64,000 bases of DNA, from assembly GCA_030374765.1 (NCBI GenBank), contig JARGXX010000037.1, forward strand, positions 434,001-498,000, in the 5' to 3' direction. Shown one piece after another: positions 1-10,361 of the stretch (within the stretch, counting starts at the first letter, position 1; the number at the start of each line of letters is the position of its first letter). Below the pieces are notes generated by a model. The model searched no databases. It saw only the letters and a list, made by a program, of their open reading frames with translations, and was not told the DNA's origin. A program made the position numbers and the translations under genes. This DNA comes from Agarophyton chilense (taxonomy: Eukaryota > Rhodophyta > Florideophyceae > Gracilariales > Gracilariaceae).

Positions 1-1848
1 AGCTGCTTTGTCCTCCAAAGATAGGGCCTTGTAATTGACTACGACTTGTGCCCATTCTCGGAGAGACAACACACATTGTGGAGACGTGTGACCTGGTTTG
101 TAGCAGAGATGAAAAATCAGACCAGAAGCCGGTGTTGGGTAGCGAGGTTCGGCGAACTTCACCGCGGGGCGGGTATCTCTCCCACCGGGACGCGAAAAGC
201 GGACATTACCACTCTTGTGTGAGACACGTGGCGCACGAACGCGACGATTATCCGCATAGAGTAGCGTGTCATCTTCAATCACGTTTTGTGACTCGTCCAA
301 GTTTGAGGGTAACTCCGTTGTCGGGATGGAATGAACGTCGCTATGGGCTAGCTGCAGGTTATCATAATCCCTTCGAGAGGCCTGTTCGTTGATCATCGAG
401 GCTGACGGGGAACCCGGCTGTAAAATCAACGCTTTTGCGGACCTAACCCTGGATCCAGGAGTGCGTGCGCGCAGGGCTTCACCTTCTGCGCGAGCGAGCT
501 GCACTAGTTCCAAATACGTGGCTTTAGGTCTATCTTCTCGGCGTCGAGCAACGAGAGTCCGGATCGCCGGGTCCAAACCATCGACAAACATGGTACAACG
601 CTCTTCAGCGGGGTAAACATTGCCACAGCGGTGGAAGGCTTTGTTAAGGCGCGACGAATAATCGGTTTCCGACTCTCGTGGACGTTGGCGAGTGTTTCGT
701 AGGGCGCTTATTGCCTGCTGAATGGCGGAGTTAGTAGCATACGACCTCAGGAGGTACTGAATTGCTTCGGGCTGGCATGTGACCCCTCTTTCGGAGGCGC
801 GTGATGAACCTCTGACAGAGTGATACTGGTCTTCTGCAATCCCACGTAAGAAATACGGTAAGGCAATGTAGGCCAGTCCCTCGTTTATTCCAAGGATGTC
901 AGCTTCCGCGACAAAGCGTGCCAAGAAACCCAACATCAATATTGGTTCTTCTCCAGTAGACAACTGGTTGCGAAGTGAGAGCTGCATTCGCTTAATGCAG
1001 TCCTTCACTCTTCCCGTACCACGGGGTGTACGATCCAAAGACGAGTCCTCCAAACGGTAGTACCGGTATGATAAGAGCTTCTTAAAGAGCTAATTGGTCG
1101 GTTTCAGCTCCTTCAAACCTGTGTGCTTCCTTCCCTTCCTGCGGGCGCGGATCACACCATGGGTGGCTGTTGACCCCTTAGAGCGTGAGAAACGCTCACG
1201 GCGAGCTACTTCCACCGATGAATCGGAAGAGTCGGACTCCGAGGATGAGGAGTCTGACGGTTCGGGATCCGTGTTTCTTCGCTTCTTTAGAGCCTGGCTG
1301 TTCTCTCCCTTATTTCCCTTGTGGGATACTGCAACCGGCTCGGCCGGATCATCCCCCGACATCAGGGTTTGTTCCAACGTCTCAAGACGGCTTCGGACGC
1401 GCGAAAAGTTGTCCGTGACGTCTTTGACAAAGGCCGAGGGTCCACCAAGGTACTCTAGAATCGAACTCACATCCGCACGGAGGACACGGAGGTCCTCAGA
1501 AAAATCCTGCATAGCAGTGTCATCCACATTCTTGCGAAGGGAATCAAACTCCCCTGCATGGATGACTTGAGCTTTCGGCATAGAGCCGAGTTGCTCTTCC
1601 ACAGCTGCAAAGCTGGGATGGAGAGTGACATCTCTAGCAGGGGAGAGCATCTGGGCGGCGGCAGACGCTGGTCCTGCTCCACTTGCTGGGGGTGTCGAAT
1701 CAGAGACAGGCGGTCTCGAGGTCCTTCCACCTGGCACGCCAGTCGATCCACCGGTATGAGCCCTTGAACGGACCTCAATACGGTATGGTTGCAATGGTTC
1801 CGGTGCACCGGTTTGACTCCGCGTCCTCGGACGGTCTTTGGACGACAT
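1..1848 (-). pseudogene. Gag of element A, continues past the window edge
   Basis: Gag builds the retroelement particle and binds its RNA. The frame opens at ATG 1848-1846. The first 252 residues are a Ser/Pro-rich start, a stretch of likely coiled coil (about residues 85-165) and an acidic Ser/Asp/Glu run followed by a basic Arg/Lys run. A TAG at 1092-1090 then interrupts the frame, which continues open with the conserved gag core (YRYYRL motif and RCGNVYPAEE block) also found in elements C and D. Near the window edge comes the zinc knuckle, in the form Phe-x2-Cys-x4-His-x4-Cys rather than Cys-x2-Cys. The TAG aligns with a proline in D, so CAG to TAG from a glutamine is possible but not shown. 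Too damaged to be functional if the stop is real. Confidence 0.8.
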
Positions 1849-1991
1849 GAGATCAGAATTCGTTACACGTGAGTATCCAAACCCGATCGGCTAGTAGGGC
1901 CAAGAAACTTCCTCAAAGAAGGCAACTGAGATCAACCTCAATTAGTGAGTCCTCTTCCCGATTAATCGTGACGGAGTGTGCCCGACTCAAA

Positions 1992-2010
1992 CTTCTAAAT
2001 CGGGAGACCA
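1992..2010 (-). other. Primer binding site of element A
   Basis: On the minus strand, three bases after the LTR end, lies TGGTCTCCCGATTTAGAAG. It begins with TGG as expected for pairing with a tRNA 3' CCA. Element C has almost the same site (two differences in 19). The deduced primer tRNA has an acceptor 3' strand TCGGGAG and discriminator A, hence C1-G72, a pair typical of eukaryotic tRNA-Tyr; the tRNA identity is inference. Confidence 0.8.
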
Positions 2011-2013
2011 GTT

Positions 2014-2911
2014 TGTAGGACAACGCTGGGAGCGTAGACACCACGAAGATGTTCGGGATCTTCCTCTCTTGAGAGACACGCTTCAGGCGGAGGAGACGCG
2101 TCCCAGCGGAGCACATAAACAGAGCCACTCTGCAAAGGCATGACGAAGTCGGGTGTAAGACCGAGGCCAATCCGGCGGGATACACCTAGAGTTTTTAGGT
2201 GAGCACGGCAGAGTCCGGGGTGTGACCAATCCTAGGCGGAGCGGTATCACGGCGATTGTCGGGAGAGGAGCGAGGAAACACTCGTACGAGGGGGGCGAGC
2301 GGGGTGAGTGAGGCGTCCACTTACGAGAGCCAAAAAAGAGAACAAGAGGAAAACGGGGGCGAAACCCTATACAGGGGCGAGACTACGACAAGTGTCGGCG
2401 ATTGAATATGAATCCACGGTGGTGGTAGCACTCTGGTCGACAGAGTGGTGGATGAACTAACGTGCAACGGGCGCTCACGCATTATGCGGTGAAGACGCGC
2501 CGAAGGTGAAAAGTTCAGAGCCAAGACTCCCCCCTTGGGATCTCCCAAGAGGGTGTTTACTGGGGAGCAGTGCTCAACCTCCAAAGTAGTGTGGCGCGCG
2601 GCCCCTGACAGTGGGCGCGCGCCCGAAAAATAGACACTAAATAGCGATAGCGTATCTAAATAAATACTAAATAATACTAAATAATACTAAATAATACTAC
2701 CCACTAGGTAGAATCCGGGCCACGTGTGGCACGCCTCGCACTCGAGCGTCGGCATCCGTGCAGTCCACGTGTTCCACCAGTGTGCACCTCCGGTCCTAAC
2801 CGGCCGTCGGCACGCAATAGCGGTATAGCTTGTCATAGACCGAGCTAGTTCTCAAGCCAGCGAAATCTCCAAGTCCTGAAAAGAAACCCCCCTGAAGGGC
2901 ATTCTTCTTCA
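2014..2911 (-). repeat. LTR of element A
   Basis: 898 bp. On the minus strand it starts TGAAGAAGAATGCCC and ends TTGTCCTACA, so the ends form an imperfect inverted repeat. It matches the element B 3' LTR (18051-19006) over its whole length, roughly 92-95% by eye, and carries only one copy of the 34-bp unit that is repeated in B. An A/T-rich run of TAAATAATAC-like units lies at about 2655-2705. Related but more diverged LTRs stand alone at 30650-31524 and 43111-44040. Confidence 0.85.
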
Positions 2912-3157
2912 TATCCCCCTCCTTAGGTGACGAACACGCCCTCGATATGGCTGGGGGGCAACGGTCCAACCGGCATAAGAGCGAGCCGCGTAACGCGTCC
3001 AGCGACCACTCGACTGTCGAAGGCAGAGCTGCGCAACCGAACGACAAACGCGCCAACGCGGTAACCACTCGTCGAACTTCGAGCGCTCTTCCGCATCGTA
3101 CGCCAACTTCCAGCGACCACATCCCGATACCTCGGCGACCAGTACTCCCGATGAACG
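2912..3157 (-). other. 3' internal remnant with polypurine tract, upstream of LTR A
   Basis: Homologous to 17807-18050 of element B. A purine run (minus strand AAGGAGGGGGATA, about 2912-2925) abuts the LTR as a plus-strand primer would. On the plus strand this piece holds the first about 70 codons of the antisense ORF described for element B, starting at ATG 2947; it then runs into unrelated sequence and stops at 3180. Homology ends sharply near 3157. Confidence 0.75.
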
Positions 3158-4800
3158 CTGTCCCCAACAAACATCGGTGAGCAGCTTTCGAACAAGCTCT
3201 TGCGCATCGCAAAGCTTGTGGGGCTGGACTTAGAAAAGCATTTTCCGCGTGCTCACCACCACGCCCAGGGGGCTTACGACTTTCGAACTGCTCCAATCTC
3301 CCTTGTCCGGATTGCAGGACAATCCTAATCGCTGCAGTAGAGCTCGTACTTTGAGCCCAGCTCTTGCGCAGTGCACAGGGACAGCTATGATTTCAATCCA
3401 GGACGAAGCGGTCAAGAAATCATTTAAGTAGGCCAAGACCCTTTAGCCGAAGCGCTGCAATTCCGTAACGAATGGAGTCATCAACCGCGTGAACCAGATC
3501 GGCGAGTGTACCCGTCCAAACGGCAACGCCACATAACAAAAGGATCTTCCATACTAAGAGAGCAGAAACCAGTCCAGCATGGCTGGCGCAAACCGCATGT
3601 TCCGGTCCTCCTCGCTCGAAGACCATGGATATCATGTAGTGTCCCTGCTGTAACTTCATTGGCAAATTTCTGCACGGATTTAATGCGTAATGAGCCGCAG
3701 TTTCAGTGCTTGGACTGTATCGAAAGGTTGATGACGAAAAAACACTGGCGATCTACTTGTTTCTCTTGCCAGGTAGTAAAGGCCGACAAGAAAACCACTC
3801 CCGCTCGTAAACAACGTTCCATATGCATCCGTGATAATTCCTGATATATTTCAAGCTTTCCACCCTCTTCCTCAACGCAAAGGCCTTGCCCTCTTCTGAT
3901 TGTGGCACGTCCGACAGCTGCTCACCATGACTCTGAGTGAAGGGCCGAGAGGGAACTTCGTACAAACCATACTTGATTACTCGGTAGAGGTACTCCGAGA
4001 AACAAATCTCACGCCATCCTTCGGCTTTGCGCTGTGCTGCAAGCCATAGATAACGCGAGGGTTTGATTTTGCCTACTGTTTTTTGGCGGACGAACCCCTT
4101 CTACTAGTGCGCTTTGTCGCGTTGATGGAGTGGAGGGTTGCTACCGCCTTCAGGAACTTGGTCGCCATGTGTGATTCCAGACGTCCCATGGGTTCTTCTA
4201 AATCGTCAGCTGCCGCAATATCCCCTTTCTTCTCCAATAAAGGTAGCACCAAGTATGCGTGAGTGGGACCCTCCGCCCCCGTTTTGTAGAACTTGCAGCG
4301 AAGACCCACCACTCGCGGGACATACTTAATCAAAACAATGGCCCTATTGTCAAACTTCGTGGCTTCTTTATACTTTTTATCGACCAATGACTTTTCACGT
4401 AATACGATTGCAGCCTCATGGAAAGCCATTCAGTATGCAGATACGTTAATGTAGATAACATCGTACTCGGACACAGCTCTCGTGGTGGTGTGCTTCTCCA
4501 TATGCCTCCACAAGGGCCACACCCGATGTGCAAAAACCCACCATTAAACCCTTGAACTGCGAGGCCCTGTTCATACGAATAGCCAGTCAATCCGAAGTCC
4601 TTATCATCTCGACAATGTCAGACAGCTTTGGTATATGCAACCATGTAAGCTTCGTCAGTCCCCGCACCCTTCAAAGAACCTTTGATTTGAAACGTTTTCG
4701 CTTTTTCCAGCAGCGCGCTAGCGTCCGCTGAGCTATTTTTTAAAGCACTCATTGTCATACAGATCACCGATCTGCTCAGCCAAACCCGTTTGGCCAACAC
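3158..4800 (-). mobile_element. DIRS-like retroelement remnant with broken reverse transcriptase
   Basis: Pieces of a reverse transcriptase can be followed on the minus strand in several frames. From about 4040 an N-terminal part reads GWREICFSEYLYRVIKYGLY and on; further down come VALPFG, IWFTRLM and AYLNDFL, then LQRLGLSCNPDKGDW and a LGVVVSTRK block. The order LPFG, Y-x-D-D-like box, LGL..N..KG.W, LG.....T is the pattern of DIRS/tyrosine-recombinase type RTs. The catalytic box is YLND instead of YxDD. At least one stop (TAA before the box) and two frameshifts break it. Upstream, 4073-4800 holds open stretches in two frames that I do not recognise. No recombinase gene or termini were found. 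Confidence 0.5.
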
Positions 4801-6162
4801 GAACCGCTTGCCCTCGACTTTCGGGGACTCTCTTGAAAAGAGAAAGGCAAGAAGACGATCGCAATGACACCATCGTCGGTCCGCTCCTTGACTCTTTCAT
4901 ACCGCCTGCGGCGGCGCGCGATCGTCATTGGAATGGCTCCCATTTCCCGTACGCGTCGTGTAATCCGCACTGATTGGAGCAGTCTGCGCGATCATCCCTA
5001 TCCATTTGCAGTGCGTTTCATACATTTAGGGCGTCTACATTACAAGTAAAAAGATATATCGGAGTCAGATAGAATTCTAATATAGGCTTTTGGATGTTGC
5101 TCAGTGGATTTTGGAAGTAAAAGCGTGTTAAAACATAGAAACAAAGAGCAAACTGTAGCAGTGACCCCAAAATAGAGCAAGAGACCCTTTTAAAACCATT
5201 GATACAATACAGTACTAGAAAAAGATTAATAAATTAATAGCTGTCATTGATCCAGGTCTTTTTCGACGTCATTGTGTCATCGGTATAAGTCTTGTATATT
5301 TATCGATACTGTAGGGCTAAAAACGAATATAAAGAGGAACAAAAAGCTCAAGAAAAAACCGTTTAGGTCAATTGTCAAATTCGCAAAGAGTTAGAAGAGC
5401 CTGCTCAGATCCTAAATCATGCAAAAAAGCAAACACAGAGAGGCTGGCCTGCATGAGAGAAAAGCGCGGCATGCGTTTATCGTTCCGCCGACGAGCGTCT
5501 CTGTAAATAGTGCTAATAAAAAACATTCGCTTCCTCGTTTTTGGAGCTTCGAGAAACTAGAGAAGGTGTATTGGAAACACGAGGATAGCTCTGCCATGAA
5601 GATATGGTGTGATCAAATATTCTTGCAATACAGAAATCCTAATTTTTTCCGTGAGAACGCACAATTTGTGTAATGTTTCTTTAAATTATAGTACCAGAAT
5701 TTATGCCTCCATAAATTGAGTTTTCAAAAGTCTCCCAATATGTACTACTCTGCGTTTGTGACACACAAACTCAGTGAAGCAAAGTGATGTACGAATGATG
5801 TTCAGAAGATGAGCGAAAGATTAGGCGTTTTTATTGTATTTTTCAGAGTTTTTGGATGCCCAAAATATGTAAAAATGATATACCCAAGTTGTGCAGTAGC
5901 GCTCCTGGAGGTTGTTCTATTGACTTACAAAAGAGCCCCGGCTGGTGTGCAGAACTTGTTCTCATGGTGCACGAAGTGATGTACCCTTGATCTCCGCTAG
6001 ATGTACATTTTTTCATAATTTCAGTGGAACATCGCGAGGCACGAGTGATACAGCTTGGAATGGTGTTTCATGTCGGCCCCCGTCTTACATGTACTTGTAA
6101 TTGGAACTAATAAAATACCTGGATAGCACATTCTCTAATTTGATTCGCTAGTTTTATAACTG
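4801..6162. other. No gene recognised; A/T-rich spacer
   Basis: Sequence turns A/T-rich with homopolymer runs. Short ORFs occur in both strands but none shows motifs or codon structure that I can support. Confidence 0.5.
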
Positions 6163-6240
6163 TATTCGCATATCGTATTCGCATATCGTATTCGCATATC
6201 GTATTCGCATATCGTATTAGCACATCGTATTCGCATATCA
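6163..6240. repeat. 13-bp tandem repeat, six copies
   Basis: Unit TATTCGCATATCG. Copies 1-4 are identical, copy 5 has two changes and copy 6 ends in A. Confidence 0.95.
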
Positions 6241-6663
6241 TAGTATTCATTGTGAAGTATAGCTCACCTCACCTCTCGCAATACTCCTCTCAGAGACCCT
6301 TTGGATCGGCTGCCAGCAAATTCCGAATCGAATACCGGATCATAAAACAAGCGACGTCCATCATGATCCATATATCCCATGAGCCTCTTGATGCACGTAA
6401 TGCCCTCCACACTCCGACGAGTGTCGCGCAGTGTGCCTCGACGGTTTCGGCCAAGTAGAAAGCTAAACGGAAGCTGCAAAGCTTTGTCCAGACGCAAACC
6501 ATACAACCAATTGATACGGCCAAGTTTGAAAGTCTTGCAATACAATAGCTGCTCGGCGGGTGTTCGACAACATGCATCAGCTTCCCAGATCTCGTCTATG
6601 AAACCGTAATAAACGTCGAAGGAAGCATCAGATGCACCTCACTGCTTATCGCTGCGTGTCAAG
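6241..6663. other. No gene recognised between tandem repeat and transposase relic
   Basis: Short overlapping ORFs on both strands without recognisable motifs. May be the 3' part of the CACTA-type element. Confidence 0.4.
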
Positions 6664-9313
6664 TCACCTCTGTCGAAATGAGCGGCTACCCAGCATCACT
6701 GCCTTTGCACGATAAATCCCCTGTCTTTCCCATATCATGAGCTCTGTGTGGCTCTCTAGCTTAAGCAAAACATCCCCGAAGGACAACTTCATTGTACGGA
6801 ATAGTCGTAGGGTTGAAACACTGACATCATACGCCGTTACCGGAAGCATAGTTTGCGCATATTCCACAACTTGTCGAATGCTTTGTTCACCACCCACTTC
6901 CTTAACTGAGCCAGTGACTATCATGGCCGTTGCATCGGCACCCCTAGCGCTACTTGTGCCTCTCACCATATCCACTCCGTGAATGTCTTCAACTGAATCG
7001 GAGGATTCTGGAGAATTTGAATGCACTGCTCTTGATTCCACGGAGCCACTGCCAAGAGTATCAATTTCTTCCATCTCACGGCCAAAGCAACCACCGAGCA
7101 TGTTAAGGCTGAAAAGATTGTGTGTCTTGAAAAAGAGATTCGCCTCCGGTTTCTGAGAAGATCGTCTCATATCACACAGCATCTCAGCGACACGCTCCAC
7201 TAGAAACTGAGAAACATTCCTAGGTGGTCCACAATCTTGAAGCATTTGCGGTAGGTGCAGAATGGCGCGGGTAGTTGGGGTGAGACATAAGGCTTCTGAG
7301 TCGATGGTGTAGATTACTCTCAAGAATAACTGGTGCGTGCGTTGAAGGTATTCGTTCAGCAGAGAGATATCCTCTATCGTCGGAGAGGCTTTGAATAGAA
7401 CGTGAGTCACCTTTGAAGTGAACGCCCATAGCATTGCAACCCTTCCACCCACATCATCGCCATTGAATACTGTTTGAACGTAGTGCAAGGCAACGTTCGT
7501 GAAATCTTCCGCCTTGTAGCCGCCAAGGTATTTGAAGGACTCGGAAGGTCTCCCCCATGAAGATGGAACCTCTCTGTATCTTCGGCCAAGAGATTCATTG
7601 ATCCGTCGCAGTATGCCTTCCCCTATGACGTACGCTGGCTTATCGATGCGACATCGCTGGTGTGATCCAATGCAGAGACTTAGCAAGTGCTTAACCCATC
7701 CTAACAGCCATAAATGCATGGGATCATACGGCGAAAATCTCACAATATCTAGTGAAAGCTATGCAATAGCTGGAAACCGTTTGATACCAGTTCGTTTCAT
7801 GATTTTTTCTCTCTCTGATTTGGTCTTGGCATTGGTCAAATCTTTCCAGACCCCTCTGATTTGTCTCTCTGTTCTGGGAAGAGGAAATTCAAGTTATGAA
7901 TAGTTGGCGAGAGGATTCCTTGACAAGCTTTCAGAAAGAGAAGAAAGCAGCACACTTTCCTCTGAGACCAACCGCAGTCGATTGCCAGCGAGAGAAAATT
8001 TCCGGGCTACCTTATGAAACCATCGACACGGTCCTTCTGCATTTTGCCCTTTGGGCCAATAATTTTGCTCGCTATAGGCCAATCAGCGATTACTAACAAA
8101 TAAAAAAGCGTACAACGTTCGTATGCTTCCATCATAACAATCCATAGGTATACCCCTCTGCAAACGATCCAAGTCTTTCAGAAGTGGAGAGAGAAAAATC
8201 AAAATTTGCTGTATCATGAGATCCGGGTACAAATGGACTAAGTAGGGCACTGGAAGCCTGTAACCTCTGTTCGATGCCGTAGTTAAGAGTGATTAACATA
8301 AGTAGCCACACTGATCTACTCATCTTTCGGGACTTGAACACTTTATTTCTATCAGATGAGAATGAAAGAAACTCGAAGAGCTCCGTCTCCTTTGACAAAG
8401 ACCACAGCCTTTTTCCATGCCTACTCTGGACGTATGTTCCGTTGAAGTAGTCGTAAACGATTCCATCCGTGGAGTTGTTTGGAGTTGTTTCCCTTGGTGC
8501 ATCCTCACAACCCCTCATGAGGGTTTCGATGGTGTCACCCTCTCTGAAGAGAGATGCAAGCTGTACGGAGACTAGCCGTTACCAGTATCTATGACCAATT
8601 GAAACTGGATTCTCGCACTTGGAACTGGGACAAACCCTTCCCTCAGCCTCTGTTTCGTAGATAGGAGCATTTTGGTCGCTACATATGACCCCATAGAATA
8701 TTTCCACTCCCGTTCGTCTTCGTACGTAGCTAATCAATAAATCGTAGCTAAAACTTGAAGCAACAACATCAGTTGTTAGCAGATTGCGAGCTTGATTCTC
8801 AGAGAGACCACCAAACTCAATTATCAGTAAAACCCTCATTAACCTCTTTACTTCTGACTCTCTCACTATATCGCTGACTCTTTGACTTGAGAGAACCTTC
8901 AATTTCTCTCTGCTTTCTCGGGATCTAATGGAGGCACACACTGAGACTCCCGATTGTTGACTGTAGAGATCGTTTTGCTGTTCCCTGTCATTCTGGTATC
9001 TATCAAATGATTCTGTTTCATGCCTCGAATTGTTGAAAGAAGCGTCTTGCAATGCTTCATCCTGATCACGACGGTCATCAAATCTTCTCTGTGGATCTTA
9101 ATCTACTTCACGCACATCTCCTCGAAATATATGAGGCGTCTCATCCATACGACCAGCTGTGACATCTTCGGATACTACCGCAGAATCGTCCCCCTCTTCC
9201 ACTTCAGCACTTACCAAAAGCCCATCAGCTGCATCGCAAATCACTTCATCACGAACGGGACTCACAGAGTTTTGCCTGTTACTTGCAGGGCAATGAAAAG
9301 TAGAATATGACAA
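6664..9313 (-). pseudogene. CACTA (tnp2-type) transposase, degenerate
   Basis: The transposase would cut and paste a CACTA-superfamily DNA transposon. One frame runs from 9313 to 8132 with a TAA at about 9098 and a TAG at 8579. It holds the tnp2-like block VYDYFNGTYVQSRHGK, then ELFEFLSFSSD, then LITLNYGIEQRLQASSAL, in the order seen in tnp2 proteins (short target segment, D-rich display, LNL-x-P-like line). After a degraded stretch (8130-7745) a second open part of 359 codons (7743-6664) has DPMHLWLLGWVKHLL, SSWGRPSESFKYLGGYKAED and YIGE-like lines typical of the C-terminal half. Frames differ between the two halves. No CACTA terminal repeats were identified. Family call rests on motif order only. 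Confidence 0.6.
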
Positions 9314-9667
9314 TTTATTTGGCGCTGATCTCTTCCTTGCACGCCTTACAGATTCTATTCTGTAATCGGATGAAGCTGTGCTTTATGCGCTCTCATTTTG
9401 ACCTCTCGACTCAAACAACGGGTTTATGAGATCTGCTTCTGCACCTTTTGTTCCCAAGTTCTGGCGAAATCGTCTTCGCCCTCTCAACTTTACGCATCCT
9501 TACTGATCAATAACAGTGCCAGATGTGATCTCATTCCCCAAGTACATGTGTTGCACAATGTTGATAACACAACAGATTCCGGACGGAAATGGGAACACTT
9601 TCTTGCGTTCTGAGAACGAAACGAAAAGTAGTCCGGAGTTCATGCCGAAACGAAACTGTACTCGGGC

Positions 9668-10361
9668 ATGCACGTATATTCTCCACAATTCTGGCGCAGC
9701 CGTTCCATCAACCGTTTCATCCTTCATCCGTGTTCGCTCTGCAGGCTTTCACTTCTACACACCAAGTCGCACACTAGCTTGATCTCCTTTCAGGTCTCTT
9801 CACCACTTTATTCCAGGCTGTTCAGCAATGTGCCCTTCGATACCACAGAATCATCTGTCTCACAAACAGGACAAGATAGTACAGGATATAAAGAACGCGT
9901 TCTCTCATTTCCCACTCGCAACGAGTCCCTCCGGAGAGAAAAACAAGGTGTTGATGACAAAGGGGCTCAAAGACGCATGCGCGAAATATTCAATCGGAAA
10001 ATGGAATCATTGGAAACGCGTGAGTATGACAAAGAGAAACCGCTTACCGAAGAGTTCATACATGCAGCTATGCGAAGCGTTAGAGAGTACATCTACTCAG
10101 TGTGTAACATACCTGATGATGGAAAGATGATATATCGGTCTTTCGTTCGTGAGCACCCGTTGGTTGTGGTTGAACTCCGATCCAAAATAGAAAGCTACTT
10201 TCGTATTCTTCGCAAAGCGGAGGGTCAGTTGGCTGCAAACATGCTCATACAAGAGACTCTGAGACGTGATCGTGCGTATGGAATTGGTGGGGCAACTGAC
10301 CGAAGACCGGTCGAGATTCAAAACTCTAAGGCACATTTCCATGATACTGCGAATTTACAGG
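9668..10361 (+). CDS. Unrecognised ORF, truncated by element B
   Basis: I do not recognise this protein. An open frame runs from 9668 and ends only at 10432, inside retroelement sequence in a frame that is not that of gag, so the genuine C-terminus is lost at about 10361. Residues from about 90 on are rich in Arg, Lys and Glu with heptad-like spacing (MREIFNRKMES onward, then RSFVREHPLVVVELRSKIES), suggesting helices. A pyrimidine-rich tract ending in CAG at about 9793 could be a 3' splice site, so the first codons of the open frame may be intron. It could be a gene of the neighbouring CACTA-type element (divergently oriented) or a host gene. Confidence 0.35.

Larger units (their letters stand above)
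1..3157 (-). mobile_element. Ty3/gypsy LTR retroelement fragment A
   Basis: Reading on the minus strand, the fragment runs: a short 3' internal end with polypurine tract (3157-2912), an LTR (2911-2014), a primer binding site (2010-1992), then gag from 1848 to beyond the window edge. It is the same family as element B at 10362-19006: the first about 495 bases are nearly identical to the reverse complement of 10363-10857, and the LTRs match along their length. The LTR has internal sequence on both sides, 3'-type on one and 5'-type on the other, so this is a head-to-tail remnant rather than a simple 5' end. Family assignment rests on the pol of element B. Confidence 0.85.

Noticed and set aside
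48-392. Plus-strand 114-codon ORF also found on the minus strand at 10810-10466
   Set aside because: It is the reverse strand of the gag/zinc-knuckle region in fragments A and B; the gag frame explains the conservation.
8072-8087. TAGGCCAATCAGCGAT shared with 44343-44358
   Set aside because: About 16 bases, isolated; may be a short repeat or a CCAAT-type site, but nothing else nearby matches.
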